Positions 7,830-16,886 of a stretch of DNA of 64,000 nt are shown here, one piece after another. Location of the stretch: the NCBI RefSeq assembly GCF_014673215.1, contig NZ_JACWMS010000001.1:1178001-1242000 (forward strand), given 5' to 3'. The DNA comes from Gordonia hankookensis (GTDB lineage Bacteria; Actinomycetota; Actinomycetes; Mycobacteriales; Mycobacteriaceae). The first letter of the stretch is position 1. Each line of letters begins with the position of its first letter. A program made the translations under genes and the position numbers. The notes under the pieces were generated by a model. The model made no database searches. It saw only the letters and a program-made list of their open reading frames with translations, and was not told the origin of the DNA.

Positions 7830-8759
7830 ATGACAACTGAACCGACCACCTCAGCCACCATCACCACTGCCGACGCCGCAGGCACCTGGCAGCTCGGCGA
7901 CCGCACCGTCAACCGCATCGGCCTCGGCGCCATGCGCCTGGGCGGTATGCCATGGGAAGCGCCCCGGAGCCGCGCCGACGCACTCGCCGTTCTCCGTCGG
8001 GCCATCGAGCTCGGCGTGAACCACATCGACACCGCCGCGTTCTACTTCACACCGACCCGCTCTTCCAACGAGCTGATCAGTACGGCCTTGCAGCCCTACC
8101 CGGAGCATCTCGTGATCACCACCAAGGTCGGACCGAGTCAATCCCGGGACGGCGAGTTCGAGCCGATGGGACGTCCCGAGCAGTTGCGCAGTCAGGTCGA
8201 GGAGAACATCCGTCAACTGGGCCTCGACCAGCTCGATGTGGTCAATCTGCGTTGGGGAACGTCGATGGACAAGATGGAGGGGTCACTGGCCGACCACCTC
8301 GGGGCGCTGGCCGAACTGCGCGATGCGGGTCTGCTGCGCAACATCGGCATCTCCAACATCACGGCCGACCAGCTGACCGAGGCGATCACCATCACGCCGG
8401 TGGTCAGCGTGCAGAACCGATACGGCCTCACCGACCGCGATGACGACGCCCTGCTCGAACTGTGCCGCGAACACGGCATCGCATTCGTGCCGTTCTTCGC
8501 CGTGGCCACCTCGACCTGGGCCTCCCCTGAGGGACCTGACGACACCGGGGAGGCCGAGATCGCCGCCGTCGCCGAGGCACACGGCGCCACCCCGGCGCAG
8601 GTCCGACTGGCGTGGACCCTGCATCGCGGGCCGCATGTACTCGCGATTCCCGGCACCGGAAATCCAGCCCACCTGGAACAGAACATCGCGGCAGGCGGAC
8701 TCCGATTGACCGCCGACGAGGTCGCCGCACTCGATCGCATCGCCGACGCGGGGGCGTAG
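7830..8759 (+). CDS. Aldo/keto reductase (YdbC/PdxI-like)
   Basis: 309 residues, a TIM-barrel NADPH-dependent reductase. It resembles E. coli YdbC/PdxI (pyridoxal reductase) through 'VNRIGLGAMRLGG', 'ELGVNHIDTAAFY', 'LDVVNLR' and 'HGIAFVPFF'. Catalytic Asp67, Tyr72 and Lys99 are present. The position of the usual tetrad His is Arg141, as in the YdbC group. Pyridoxal as substrate is inference. An in-frame ATG at 7818 would add four residues. The divergent LuxR-type regulator is a candidate controller. Confidence 0.88.
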   Translation: MTTEPTTSATITTADAAGTWQLGDRTVNRIGLGAMRLGGMPWEAPRSRADALAVLRRAIELGVNHIDTAAFYFTPTRSSNELISTALQPYPEHLVITTKVGPSQSRDGEFEPMGRPEQLRSQVEENIRQLGLDQLDVVNLRWGTSMDKMEGSLADHLGALAELRDAGLLRNIGISNITADQLTEAITITPVVSVQNRYGLTDRDDDALLELCREHGIAFVPFFAVATSTWASPEGPDDTGEAEIAAVAEAHGATPAQVRLAWTLHRGPHVLAIPGTGNPAHLEQNIAAGGLRLTADEVAALDRIADAGA

Positions 8760-8866
8760 GAGCCGCGCGGGCCGGTCGCCCCTTGACCTGGGACTACACT
8801 GGACTTGTCGCGATTGCGGCGAGTATCCGGAAGGTCACCATCACCAATTCCCCCGCCCCGATCGAT

Positions 8867-10453
8867 GTGTACCTCGTCGAACCCGAGCACGACTGCCCCC
8901 GCACCGAATCACTGCGTGCCGACCCCCTTCGCACCAAGGTGCGCCGATCGGCCCCGACCGGACGAACGTCCGATGTCGTCCGATCCAAGGGCCGTCTCGC
9001 GTTGATCAACACAAGCACCACGCCCCACCAGGCCATGATCGAGGATCTCCTCTTCGTGCGCGACGCTCTCGACAAGGCAGGCATCGCCTACCTGCTGGTT
9101 CGGGGGAACGACGAACGTCCGGTCCTGGCGATCGACTGGGCGCAGCGCAAGCACCTTCGATCGGCGTTGGCCGCCGCATGCACCGACCTTCCGTTCTACG
9201 CCAAGGCGGTTGGCGCCAAGCACGGCCGACCCGCTCTGGTCGCCGACGGCGCATTGTCGGCGCACCGCAAGGCGCGCGTCTTCCGTCTGTTCCGACCGCG
9301 CGTCCACCTGGACAGTGGCATGATGTACGGGGCATCGACCGGTGTGCAGATCGAGCTGTGGTCGAAGGCAGGCGACGATCTGCTGTTACCCGTGGCGAAT
9401 TCGTTGACGCGGCGCACGGTTCCATCACAGGAAGCGATACGCAGCGAGGTCGAGAGGTTCGGCCGGACGTGGCCGACGTTCGAGAAGATGTTCGCCCACC
9501 AGGCCTCCGACATCACCTTCGACATCGATCTGGTGTTCTCCTGGGTAGACGGGTCGTCGAAGGAGTGGCAGGCCCAGCGCGCCGAGAGAATGCAGGGTTA
9601 TGTGGTCGGCGAGGGCGACGATTCCGAAGCCCGCTTCCGCCAGATCGACGAGCTGCGGTATGCGTTGCGCAGCGTGCACATGTACGCCCCGTGGATCAGG
9701 CGGATCTTCGTCGCGACCGATTCGCCAAAGCCGGCATGGCTTTCCGACGATCCGAGGGTGACGTTCGTCCGCAGTGAGCAGTTCTTCGCAGACCCGTCGG
9801 TGCTTCCCACCCACAATTCACAAGCCGTCGAGTCCCAGCTGCATCGCATTCCCGGTCTCGCCGAACACTTCCTGTATTCCAACGACGACATGTTCTTCGG
9901 CCGTTCGGTGAGCCCGCAGATGTTCTTCTCGCCCGGCGGGGTGAGCATGTTCATCGAGGCGCCCATCCGAATCGGGTTGGGCTCCAACAACGATCAGCGC
10001 AGCGGATTCGAGAACTCCGCACGGGTGAACCGCGGGCTGCTCAGGGATCGGTTCGGCCTGGTGACCACCCGCCATCTCGAGCATGCTGCGACTCCCCTGC
10101 GCAAGAGCGTGATGGCGGAGATGGAGGACCTGTTCCCGGCCGAGTTCGCAGCCACCGCGGCCAGTACCTTTCGGGCCGAGACCAACATCTCGGTCACCAA
10201 CTCGCTGTATCACTACTTCGCACTCATGAGCGGACGAGCTGTGGTGCAACGCTCTGCCAAGGTGAAGTACGTGGATACCACGAGGGCATCCGGTTTCCGC
10301 CAGATGGATTCGCTCTTGAAGAAGCGGTCGATGGACTTCTTCTGCCTCAACGACGGCAGCACTCCCGAGGTCGATCTGAACGTACGCGCCACCAAGGTCA
10401 CCCAGTTCCTGCAGAACTACTTCCCGATCCCCGCACCCTGGGAAGCCGTCTGA
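8867..10453 (+). CDS. cpsY: Stealth-family sugar-phosphate transferase (CpsY-like)
   Basis: About 528 residues from the GTG chosen. Stealth proteins transfer hexose-1-phosphate to build phosphodiester-linked surface polysaccharide. The four conserved blocks are visible: CR1 '[13 protein letters not shown]', CR2 '[20 protein letters not shown]' with 'FVATD', CR3 '[27 protein letters not shown]', and a CR4-like C-terminus. It matches the M. tuberculosis cpsY (Rv0806c)/Rv0805 convergent arrangement. The start is uncertain: the frame is open from the end of the upstream reductase, and no ATG or GTG with a Shine-Dalgarno precedes 8867. The 3' end overlaps the convergent gene by 37 bases. Confidence 0.88.
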   Translation: MYLVEPEHDCPRTESLRADPLRTKVRRSAPTGRTSDVVRSKGRLALINTSTTPHQAMIEDLLFVRDALDKAGIAYLLVRGNDERPVLAIDWAQRKHLRSALAAACTDLPFYAKAVGAKHGRPALVADGALSAHRKARVFRLFRPRVHLDSGMMYGASTGVQIELWSKAGDDLLLPVANSLTRRTVPSQEAIRSEVERFGRTWPTFEKMFAHQASDITFDIDLVFSWVDGSSKEWQAQRAERMQGYVVGEGDDSEARFRQIDELRYALRSVHMYAPWIRRIFVATDSPKPAWLSDDPRVTFVRSEQFFADPSVLPTHNSQAVESQLHRIPGLAEHFLYSNDDMFFGRSVSPQMFFSPGGVSMFIEAPIRIGLGSNNDQRSGFENSARVNRGLLRDRFGLVTTRHLEHAATPLRKSVMAEMEDLFPAEFAATAASTFRAETNISVTNSLYHYFALMSGRAVVQRSAKVKYVDTTRASGFRQMDSLLKKRSMDFFCLNDGSTPEVDLNVRATKVTQFLQNYFPIPAPWEAV

Positions 10454-11364
10454 GTGGTTACCTCGGGGCCCGGTATGCGGACCTCCGCCTCGATGAGTCG
10501 CCGCTCGGTCTCCGCCGACGTCACATATTCGCCGACCGTGTCGTAGTCGCCCACCGGAGCCACCGAGTGGACGACCGTTTCCGGATAGACATGCACCAGA
10601 TTGAAGCCCTGGGCGCCGTTGCGACCACGCAATGCACCCGCCGGACCGGTGAGATCCTGCGTGTAGCAGGTGGCCGAGGCGACCGAGACGGGGATGCCTG
10701 CGAACATCGCGGTCGTCGAGTAGTGCAGGTGCCCGGCGAGGATGGATCGCACATCACTGCCCCGGAGAACGTCGGCCAGCCGACGCTGGTCGCGCAGCTC
10801 CACGATCACCGCTAGGTCGAGAACGCACGGCACGGGCGGATGGTGCATGGCCAGGATGGTGCCGTGTGGTGCGGGCACAGACAGTTCGGTCGCCAGCCAT
10901 TCCAGCTGCTCGTCACCGATCTCGCCATGGTGGCGCCCCGGCACCGAGGTGTCGAGCGTGACGATACGCAAACCGTTGACGTCGTGGACATGGTCAACAG
11001 GCGCCGCCGTGGGCGCCTCGTCAAGCAGCTCCGCCCGGAACCGGGCACGATCATCGTGATTTCCGATGGCCCAGATGACCTCCGCGCCAATGGAATCGGC
11101 GACCGAATCGACGATCGACCGTAGCTTCCGGTACGCGGCCGTCTCTCCTCTGTCGGCCAGGTCGCCGGTGAACAACAGGGCGTTGGGGCGCACGTGCGAA
11201 GCCTCGACCTCGGCGAGGATCTGTCGCAGCGTCACATCACTGTCGACCGCACCGTACAGCGGGCCGTCATCGCCGACCAGATGCGTGTCACTCAGGTGCA
11301 GGATCAGGTGCGACGGATGGGGGTACTCCGACATCCGAATACCGTCTGGACCCCAATTGCTCAT
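10417..11364 (-). CDS. cpdA: Rv0805-like class III cyclic-nucleotide phosphodiesterase / metallophosphoesterase
   Basis: 315 residues. Binuclear-metal phosphoesterase with all signature blocks: 'LSDTHL', '[10 protein letters not shown]', 'GNHDDR', 'MHHPP' and 'AGHLHYS'. It matches M. tuberculosis Rv0805, which hydrolyses 2',3'- and 3',5'-cyclic nucleotides, in landmarks such as 'LDTSVPG', 'HGEI' and '[12 protein letters not shown]'. ATG 11364 has AGGAG six bases upstream. The protein is cytoplasmic or peripheral, with no signal peptide. It is convergent with and overlaps the Stealth gene, as in M. tuberculosis. Confidence 0.93.
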   Translation of the reverse strand: MSNWGPDGIRMSEYPHPSHLILHLSDTHLVGDDGPLYGAVDSDVTLRQILAEVEASHVRPNALLFTGDLADRGETAAYRKLRSIVDSVADSIGAEVIWAIGNHDDRARFRAELLDEAPTAAPVDHVHDVNGLRIVTLDTSVPGRHHGEIGDEQLEWLATELSVPAPHGTILAMHHPPVPCVLDLAVIVELRDQRRLADVLRGSDVRSILAGHLHYSTTAMFAGIPVSVASATCYTQDLTGPAGALRGRNGAQGFNLVHVYPETVVHSVAPVGDYDTVGEYVTSAETERRLIEAEVRIPGPEVTTQTASQGAGIGK

Positions 11365-11469
11365 CGGTCTCCTGCTTCCGCCCGCCCGATGTGCAGAGCC
11401 CGATTGGGCGCCTGCCTGCCTCAAGCGTAGACGCGTTCGCCGGCTTCACGTGTTCGCGCGGCGCATGAT

Positions 11470-11481
11470 GTGATTAATCAC
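11470..11481. promoter_or_regulatory. 12-bp palindrome overlapping the likely promoter of the riboswitch-controlled gene
   Basis: GTGATTAATCAC is a perfect palindrome ending one base before the riboswitch P1 stem. TAATCA within it fits a -10 element, which would start transcription at the 5' end of the aptamer. It may also bind a regulator. Confidence 0.4.
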
Positions 11482-11555
11482 GACACGGGGTGCCGCACCG
11501 GCGGCTGAGACCACACCCGCCGAACCTGTCCAGTTAGCACTGGCGAAGGGATGTC
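11482..11555 (+). promoter_or_regulatory. TPP (thi-box) riboswitch
   Basis: All invariant blocks of the thiamine pyrophosphate aptamer are present in order: GGGGTGCC (11487-11494), GGCTGAGA (11503-11510), ACCC (11515-11518), GAACCTG (11522-11528) and GGCGAAGGGA (11542-11551). P1 forms from GACA (11482-11485) and TGTC (11552-11555); P5 forms from CCAG (11530-11533) and CTGG (11540-11543). The AAGGG at 11546-11550 is also the Shine-Dalgarno of the gene starting at 11559. Ligand binding would therefore block translation directly, the usual actinobacterial mode. Confidence 0.92.
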
Positions 11556-11558
11556 CAC

Positions 11559-12341
11559 ATGAATGCGCTCGCTCCTGCACTCTCCGAGCAGATCGTCCTG
11601 GTCACCGGTGGCGCCCGGGGTCTCGGCGCCGCGATCAACAAGGCTTTTGCCGCACAAGGAGCCCGGCTGGTCATCAATTTTCACCGCAGCGCCTCGGCCG
11701 CGGCCGCGCTCGTCGATGAACTCGGTGGCGCCGGGCGGGCCGTGGCCCTGGGCGCCGATGTGACCGACCGCGACGCGGTGTTCGACCTCGTGGCACGGGC
11801 CCACGAACACTTCGGCGCGCCGGTCTGCACCGTGGTCAACAATGCGCTGGCCGACTTCTCGTTCAACGGTGATGATCGCGCCAAGCCCGACACCATCGAT
11901 TGGCCTGCCTTCGACGCCCAGTTCCGGGGAACCGTCGCGGCCGCGCTCAACACCACGCAGGCGGTCCTCGGCGACATGCGGTCGGCCCGATTCGGCCGCA
12001 TCGTCAACATCGGCACCAACCTGGTGCAGAATCCCGTCGTCCCCTATCACGACTACACCGCCGCGAAAGCCGCGCTTCTCGCGCTGACCCGAACGCTCGC
12101 CGCGGACCTGGGTCCCGACGGCATCGCCGTCAACATGGTGTCCGGCGGACTCCTGCGCACCACCGATGCCAGCGCCGCCACCCCGCCTGCGGTCTTCGAC
12201 GCCATCGCCGCGGGCACGCCCCTGCGAGCCGTCACGACACCAGACGAATTTGCCGATGCCGTACTGTTTTTCGCGTCGCCGTGGTCGCGGGCGGTCACCG
12301 GTCAGAACCTTGTCGTCGACGGCGGGTTGGTCATGGACTAG
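11559..12341 (+). CDS. Short-chain dehydrogenase/reductase under TPP-riboswitch control
   Basis: 260 residues, classical SDR fold. The NAD(P)-binding motif is 'TGGARGLG' (about 16-23), the active-site pair Tyr166/Lys170 is in 'YTAAK', and the end is 'GQNLVVDGGLVMD'. The usual catalytic serine position is Thr153, and the NNAG motif reads NNAL. By family it would be labelled FabG-like 3-oxoacyl-ACP reductase, but control by a TPP riboswitch points to thiamine or pyrimidine/thiazole precursor metabolism or salvage. That function is inference. The Shine-Dalgarno AAGGG is inside the riboswitch, 8 bases before ATG 11559. Confidence 0.92.
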   Translation: MNALAPALSEQIVLVTGGARGLGAAINKAFAAQGARLVINFHRSASAAAALVDELGGAGRAVALGADVTDRDAVFDLVARAHEHFGAPVCTVVNNALADFSFNGDDRAKPDTIDWPAFDAQFRGTVAAALNTTQAVLGDMRSARFGRIVNIGTNLVQNPVVPYHDYTAAKAALLALTRTLAADLGPDGIAVNMVSGGLLRTTDASAATPPAVFDAIAAGTPLRAVTTPDEFADAVLFFASPWSRAVTGQNLVVDGGLVMD

Positions 12342-12380
12342 AAACCAGGGCTGATCAGAACCAGGGCGACGGGACGCCGG

Positions 12381-13241
12381 TCACCCTCGACCCGAACGCC
12401 TCGCCATCTCCTGCAACCGTGCGATGCGGTCGGGTGTCGGCGGGTGGGACGAGAACATCTTCGCGACGTTCCCGCCTCGGAACGGGTTGGCGATCATCAT
12501 GTGCGACTGCGACTCGATCTTCGGGTCCGGTGGCAGCGGCGCCTGATCGATCCCGCCGCTGATCTTTGCCAATGCCGAGGCCAGGGCCAGCGGATCGCCG
12601 GTGAGCTCCGCGCCCGACTCGTCGGCCTGGTACTCACGCGACCGGGACACCGACATCTTGATCAACGAGGCCGCCAGCGGTCCAAGCAGACTGATCATCA
12701 GCACGCCGAGGATGCCGGGGCCGTTCCCGTCGCGGTTACCGCCGCCGAAGAAGAACGCGAAGTTCGCCAGGCCGGTGATGACCGACGCCATCGCACCGGC
12801 CACCGACGAGATCAGGATGTCGCGGTTGTAGACGTGCGACAGTTCGTGGCCGAGCACCGCGCGCAGCTCCCGCTCGTCGAGCAGACGCATGATGCCCGCG
12901 GTGCAGCAGACGGCGGCGTTCTTGGGATTGCGGCCGGTGGCGAACGCATTCGGCGACTCGGTCGGGCTGATGTAGAGCGCAGGCATCGGCTGGCGGGCCG
13001 TCGTCGCGAGCTCGCGGACGATCCGGTACAGCACCGGCGCCTCGACCTCGGTCACCGGCTGCGCGTGCATCGAGCGCAGCGCGAGCTTTGCCGAGTTGAA
13101 ATAGACGTAGGCATTCATGCCGACTGCCGCCAGCACCGCCAGCAGCAAGATGGTCGGGCTGCGGAAGAGCGCCCCGATCCCGACGATGATCGCCGACATC
13201 AGCCCCATCAGGGCCGCCGTCTTCAGGCCATTGAAGTGCAT
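12381..13241 (-). CDS. htpX: Membrane zinc metalloprotease HtpX (M48)
   Basis: 286 residues, the same length as M. tuberculosis Rv0563. Two N-terminal membrane helices (about 8-26 and 30-48) precede the zinc site H132-E-L-S-H136 and third ligand Glu203 in 'REYQADESG'. A further hydrophobic stretch lies at 175-195. HtpX degrades misfolded membrane proteins. ATG 13241 has GAGGGA upstream. It follows the polyprenyl synthase on the same strand, matching the Rv0562-Rv0563 order. Confidence 0.95.
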   Translation of the reverse strand: MHFNGLKTAALMGLMSAIIVGIGALFRSPTILLLAVLAAVGMNAYVYFNSAKLALRSMHAQPVTEVEAPVLYRIVRELATTARQPMPALYISPTESPNAFATGRNPKNAAVCCTAGIMRLLDERELRAVLGHELSHVYNRDILISSVAGAMASVITGLANFAFFFGGGNRDGNGPGILGVLMISLLGPLAASLIKMSVSRSREYQADESGAELTGDPLALASALAKISGGIDQAPLPPDPKIESQSHMMIANPFRGGNVAKMFSSHPPTPDRIARLQEMARRSGRG

Positions 13242-13330
13242 CTGTCCCTCGTTCTGAGCATCCGACCCGGCGCCCGTCGCCAGGTCCTTCACGTACCGAA
13301 CGAACAGATGCGCGCCTGAGGTTCCCCGGT

Positions 13331-14359
13331 CTACCCGGTCCGGTCGATCGTGTACCGCACCAGCGACGACAACGCCGTGTGCGCGGGCCCCTCGGGCAAC
13401 TGCGCGAGCTCGGCCTCCGCCTCGTCGGCGTAGGCGCGCAGACGGTCGTGTGCGGCCACCATGCCCGACGACGCGTTGAGCACCTCGATGGCCTCGGTGA
13501 CCACCGCGTCATCGGTCACCGGACGGGCCGCCCCGGTCTGCGGATCGCAGAGTAGTTCGCGCAGCCGCGTGGATGCCGCATCGTCGGCGCGCAGGGCATA
13601 GAGAACGGGCAGCGTGTGCACGCCCTCACGCAGATCGGTGCCCGGGGTCTTGCCGGAGTCACCGGTTGCCGAACTGATGTCGATGATGTCGTCGGACACC
13701 TGGAAAGCGGTGCCGATGATGTCGCCGAGCCGCGACAGCCGCTCGATGCGGTCGGGCGCCGCATCCGAGGCCATGGCACCGAAGCGGCCGGCCGCCGCGA
13801 TGAGCGAACCGGTCTTCTCCCACACCACCTGCAGATAGTGATCGATGGGATCGCCACCCTCGCGGACCCCGACGGTCTCGCGCATCTGACCGGTGACCAG
13901 TTCGGCGAATGTCTCCGCGATGATCCGCACGGCATCCGGGCCGAGTGTCGACACCAGTCGCGATGCGCGAGCGAACAGGAAGTCGCCGGAGAGGATCGCC
14001 ACGCTGTTGGTCCAACGGGCATTGGCGCTGGGTGCACCGCGCCGCAACTGCGCCTCGTCCATCACGTCGTCGTGATACAGCGTCGCCAGATGGATCATCT
14101 CGACGACGGTGGCCGAGGTGATCACCTCCGACGCCCCGGGTCGTTCGCCGAACTGCGAGGCCAGGATCGCGAACATCGGGCGGAACCGCTTGCCCCCGGC
14201 CTTGGCCAGATGGGTGGCCGCCTCGGTCATGATCTCGTCGCCTGACGACAATTCGGTCAGTAGCAGGTCCTCGACCTGGGCCAACGATGCGCGCACGGTG
14301 TCGGCGAACTCGTCGGTGCCCAGGTCCAGCCCGGCGAATGTGGACTTCACGCGTTCCAC
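13331..14359 (-). CDS. grcC1: Polyprenyl diphosphate synthase (GrcC1-like)
   Basis: 342 residues, an all-helical trans-prenyltransferase. The first Asp-rich motif is D97-D-V-M-D101 followed by 'LRRG'; the second is D223-D-I-I-D227. The lysine of 'GGKRFRP' is also present. It condenses isopentenyl diphosphate onto allylic diphosphates to make the long prenyl chain of menaquinone. The start is taken at GTG 14359 with GGAG nearby; GTG 14350 is an alternative. Divergent from menJ and next to htpX, as in Rv0561c-Rv0563. Confidence 0.93.
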   Translation of the reverse strand: MERVKSTFAGLDLGTDEFADTVRASLAQVEDLLLTELSSGDEIMTEAATHLAKAGGKRFRPMFAILASQFGERPGASEVITSATVVEMIHLATLYHDDVMDEAQLRRGAPSANARWTNSVAILSGDFLFARASRLVSTLGPDAVRIIAETFAELVTGQMRETVGVREGGDPIDHYLQVVWEKTGSLIAAAGRFGAMASDAAPDRIERLSRLGDIIGTAFQVSDDIIDISSATGDSGKTPGTDLREGVHTLPVLYALRADDAASTRLRELLCDPQTGAARPVTDDAVVTEAIEVLNASSGMVAAHDRLRAYADEAEAELAQLPEGPAHTALSSLVRYTIDRTG

Positions 14360-14440
14360 CGCTCCATCTCGTCGTCGGTCTCGAGGGCCGCCGGTCGCTC
14401 TCGGGGCCTGCTGCCGAGCCTAGTCGCTGAGCGGGGCCGA

Positions 14441-14446
14441 CATACT
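14441..14446 (+). promoter_or_regulatory. -10 element of menJ (leaderless mRNA)
   Basis: CATACT lies 6 bases before the GTG start of menJ and there is no Shine-Dalgarno sequence. Confidence 0.5.
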
Positions 14447-14452
14447 GGTCGG

Positions 14453-15727
14453 GTGAGTAGCGACATACCCCCACCCCGGATCCCGCAGCGCGCCGAGGTC
14501 CTCGTCGTGGGTGCCGGGCCGGGAGGATCCGCCGCGGCCGCACACGCTGCGACGGCGGGGCACGATGTGGTCCTGCTGGATGCGGCCACGTTCCCCCGCG
14601 ACAAGACCTGCGGAGACGGACTGACCCCGCGCGCGGTCGCCGAGCTCGATCACCTCGGCCTCGGACGCTTTCTCGACGACCGGCCGCGCCTCGACGGCCT
14701 CACCCTGCACGGCTGGGGCGCCTCGCAGCAGATCCGGTGGCCGTCGGGTCGCTTCCCGTCCTTCGGCAGCGCCGTCTCCCGTGTCGAGCTCGACGAGGAG
14801 ATCCGCGCACTCGCGGTGGCGCGGGGCGCACACATGGTCCAGGGAGCAAAAGCGGTCGACGTCACGATGCGCGACGGACGGATCGCCGACGTGGTCGTCG
14901 ACACCGCCGAGGGCGCCCGGACGATCGCGGTGCGCGACGTGATCGTCGCCGACGGCGTGCGATCCGGACTCGGGAAGGCCCTGGGGCGCGAATGGCATCG
15001 CGACACCGCGTACGGGGTGGCCGCGCGCGCCTACGTGAGGTCGGGGCGCGCCGACGACAACTGGATGGGCTCACACCTCGAACTCCGCGGCCCCGACGGC
15101 GCACTCCTGCCCGGCTACGGTTGGGTGTTCCCCCTCGGCGGCGCGGGAGACAACCTGCTCAACGTGGGCGTCGGCGCCCTCGCCACCGCGAAACGCCCGG
15201 CGCACATGGCGTTACGGCCCGTTCTCGAGCATTACGCACACATGGTCGGCGAGGAGTGGGCCATCGAGGGCCCACCGCAGCGCCTCACGTCGGCACTCCT
15301 CCCGATGGGGGGCGCGGTCTCCGGCGTCGCCGGACCCAACTGGATGCTCATCGGCGATGCCGCGGCCCTGGTCAACCCGCTCAACGGCGAGGGCATCGAC
15401 TACGCGCTGGAGGCCGGTCGCCTCGCCGTCGAACTGCTCGACGACACCGCCCGCTCCCCCGACCACACCACTCGCTGGCGTGATGTCCTGATCGGCCAGT
15501 ACGGCCTGGCGTTCTCTGCAGCCCGACGGCTGGCCGGGCTGCTGACGGTCCCACAGGCCGTGCCCACCCTCGGCCGCCCCGGCATCCGCTCGGCACACCT
15601 GATGTCGATGGTCGTCCGTGTGATGGGCAACCTGATCACCCCCGACGACGCCGATCTGGTCGCCCGTGCATGGCGCACAGCCGGGCGACTGTCGTCGCAG
15701 ATCGACCAACGCCCACCGTTCCGATGA
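14453..15727 (+). CDS. menJ: Menaquinone reductase MenJ (geranylgeranyl reductase family)
   Basis: 424 residues. FAD-dependent oxidoreductase with the dinucleotide motif 'VVGAGPGGSAAA' (about 18-29), the family signature 'DKTCGDGL', and the C-terminal FAD motif 'IGDAAALVNPLNGEGI'. It is the counterpart of M. tuberculosis Rv0561c/MenJ, which saturates one isoprene unit of menaquinone-9; the neighbouring prenyl synthase and menG support this role. GTG 14453 follows a CATACT -10 by 6 bases. Confidence 0.92.
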   Translation: MSSDIPPPRIPQRAEVLVVGAGPGGSAAAAHAATAGHDVVLLDAATFPRDKTCGDGLTPRAVAELDHLGLGRFLDDRPRLDGLTLHGWGASQQIRWPSGRFPSFGSAVSRVELDEEIRALAVARGAHMVQGAKAVDVTMRDGRIADVVVDTAEGARTIAVRDVIVADGVRSGLGKALGREWHRDTAYGVAARAYVRSGRADDNWMGSHLELRGPDGALLPGYGWVFPLGGAGDNLLNVGVGALATAKRPAHMALRPVLEHYAHMVGEEWAIEGPPQRLTSALLPMGGAVSGVAGPNWMLIGDAAALVNPLNGEGIDYALEAGRLAVELLDDTARSPDHTTRWRDVLIGQYGLAFSAARRLAGLLTVPQAVPTLGRPGIRSAHLMSMVVRVMGNLITPDDADLVARAWRTAGRLSSQIDQRPPFR

Positions 15728-15753
15728 CACATTTTCGGTGATATGTTTCAACG

Positions 15754-15987
15754 ATGAGTGCAGCCAGCCTTGCCACCCGCGGGCTGAAATTGCGCGGCCT
15801 CGCCATCCGGCTCGTCGCACGGCCCCGTGCAGAACCGCTCTACGGCCGTCAGACCAACCAGGTCCGCGGCTATCCGCGCGGCTACCGGCTCGAGGAACTC
15901 GGCACGTTCACCCCGGGCTGCCCGGTGCCACACCACCGCGCCGCCCCCGCCGACAGCAACCAGGATTCCGCCGACAGCACCACATAA
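15754..15987 (+). CDS. Small hypothetical protein
   Basis: 77 codons beginning 'MSAASLATRGLKLRGLAIRL'. It has a basic amphipathic N-terminus, a Pro/His/Ser-rich tail and no recognisable domain. TATGTT lies 6 bases before the ATG, consistent with a leaderless transcript. No homologue is recognised, so it could be a chance frame in the 331-base gap between menJ and menG. Apart from this frame and the repeat remnant at 16008-16052 nothing else is seen there. Confidence 0.35.
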   Translation: MSAASLATRGLKLRGLAIRLVARPRAEPLYGRQTNQVRGYPRGYRLEELGTFTPGCPVPHHRAAPADSNQDSADSTT

Positions 15988-16007
15988 CCGACCCGCGGCC
16001 GCTACCC

Positions 16008-16052
16008 GCCGGTCGAGTAGCCGGCAAGGCGGCGGCCAAGCAGGCGTCCGAG
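16008..16052. repeat. Single copy of the GTCGAGTAGC-type intergenic repeat
   Basis: CCGGTCGAGTAGCCGGCAAGG followed by CGGCGGCCAAGCAGG parallels the units of the tandem array at 6805-7066 (CGATCGAGTAGCGGCGACCAAGCAACC). It lies just past the menG stop codon. Confidence 0.6.
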
Positions 16053-16058
16053 TCCTCC

Positions 16059-16757
16059 TCAGCGCACCGCGGAATGAATCGCCGCGATTCCGCCGGTCAG
16101 GTTCTGCCAGGTGACATCCGAGAATCCGGCCGTCCGGAGCAGCGCCGCCAGGTGGGCCTGGTCTGGCCACGCGCGGATCGATTCCGCGAGATACACATAC
16201 GCGGCCGGATTGCTCGACACCTTGGTCGCCACCGCAGGCAGCGCCCGCATCAGGTACTCCATGTAGACGGTTCGGAACGCGCGGATCGTCGGGGTGGAGA
16301 ACTCACAGATCACCAGGCGCCCATTAGGTTTCAGAACCCGTCGCAATTCTGCGAGCCCTTTCGGCGCATCGTGCACGTTACGCAACCCGAACGAAATGGT
16401 CGCAGCATCAAAGGATTCGTCCGCGAACGGCAGGGCGAGCGCGTCGGCCGCCACCTTGGGCACGTCCCGGTGTGCGCCCGCCTTGAGCATCCCCAGCGAG
16501 AAGTCCGCGGCGATGCAGTGCGCGCCCGACGTCGCGAGCTCCACCGTCGACACCGCGGTACCGGCCGCCAAGTCCAGCACGACGTCGCCGGGACGCAGAT
16601 CGAGGGCCTTGCGGGTCTTGCGTCGCCAGCCACGATCCTGCCCGAACGACAGCACCGTGTTGGTCCGGTCGTAGCGCTTGGCCACACCGTCGAACATGGC
16701 CGCGACCTCGGCCGGATCCTTGTCGAGCGTTGCGCGTTCCTGCGGCCCGGTTCCCAT
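16059..16757 (-). CDS. menG: Demethylmenaquinone methyltransferase MenG/UbiE
   Basis: 232 residues. SAM-dependent methyltransferase of the UbiE family with motif I '[11 protein letters not shown]', the family signatures '[17 protein letters not shown]' and 'FGLRNVHD', and '[15 protein letters not shown]'. It catalyses the last step of menaquinone synthesis. ATG 16757 follows a TAGCGT -10 by 7 bases; the longer in-frame extension upstream lacks homology. The length matches M. tuberculosis Rv0558. Confidence 0.94.
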   Translation of the reverse strand: MGTGPQERATLDKDPAEVAAMFDGVAKRYDRTNTVLSFGQDRGWRRKTRKALDLRPGDVVLDLAAGTAVSTVELATSGAHCIAADFSLGMLKAGAHRDVPKVAADALALPFADESFDAATISFGLRNVHDAPKGLAELRRVLKPNGRLVICEFSTPTIRAFRTVYMEYLMRALPAVATKVSSNPAAYVYLAESIRAWPDQAHLAALLRTAGFSDVTWQNLTGGIAAIHSAVR

Positions 16758-16764
16758 GTCGACT

Positions 16765-16770
16765 ACGCTA
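16765..16770 (-). promoter_or_regulatory. -10 element of menG (leaderless mRNA)
   Basis: TAGCGT on the minus strand is 7 bases upstream of the menG ATG; no Shine-Dalgarno sequence is present. Confidence 0.5.
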
Positions 16771-16886
16771 CCGGCCCCCGGGCGAGCAACGAGAACCGAT
16801 ATGAATGCAGTCTCAGCGAGAGCCCACGACAATAATCTCCTCGTCGGCGCGCTCACACCGCATCCGTATCCCGATCGCCGACGCAC

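Noticed and set aside
16758..16886. N-terminal extension of MenG from an upstream ATG
   Set aside because: The core family length and a clear -10 place the start at 16757; the extension is Arg-rich and non-homologous.
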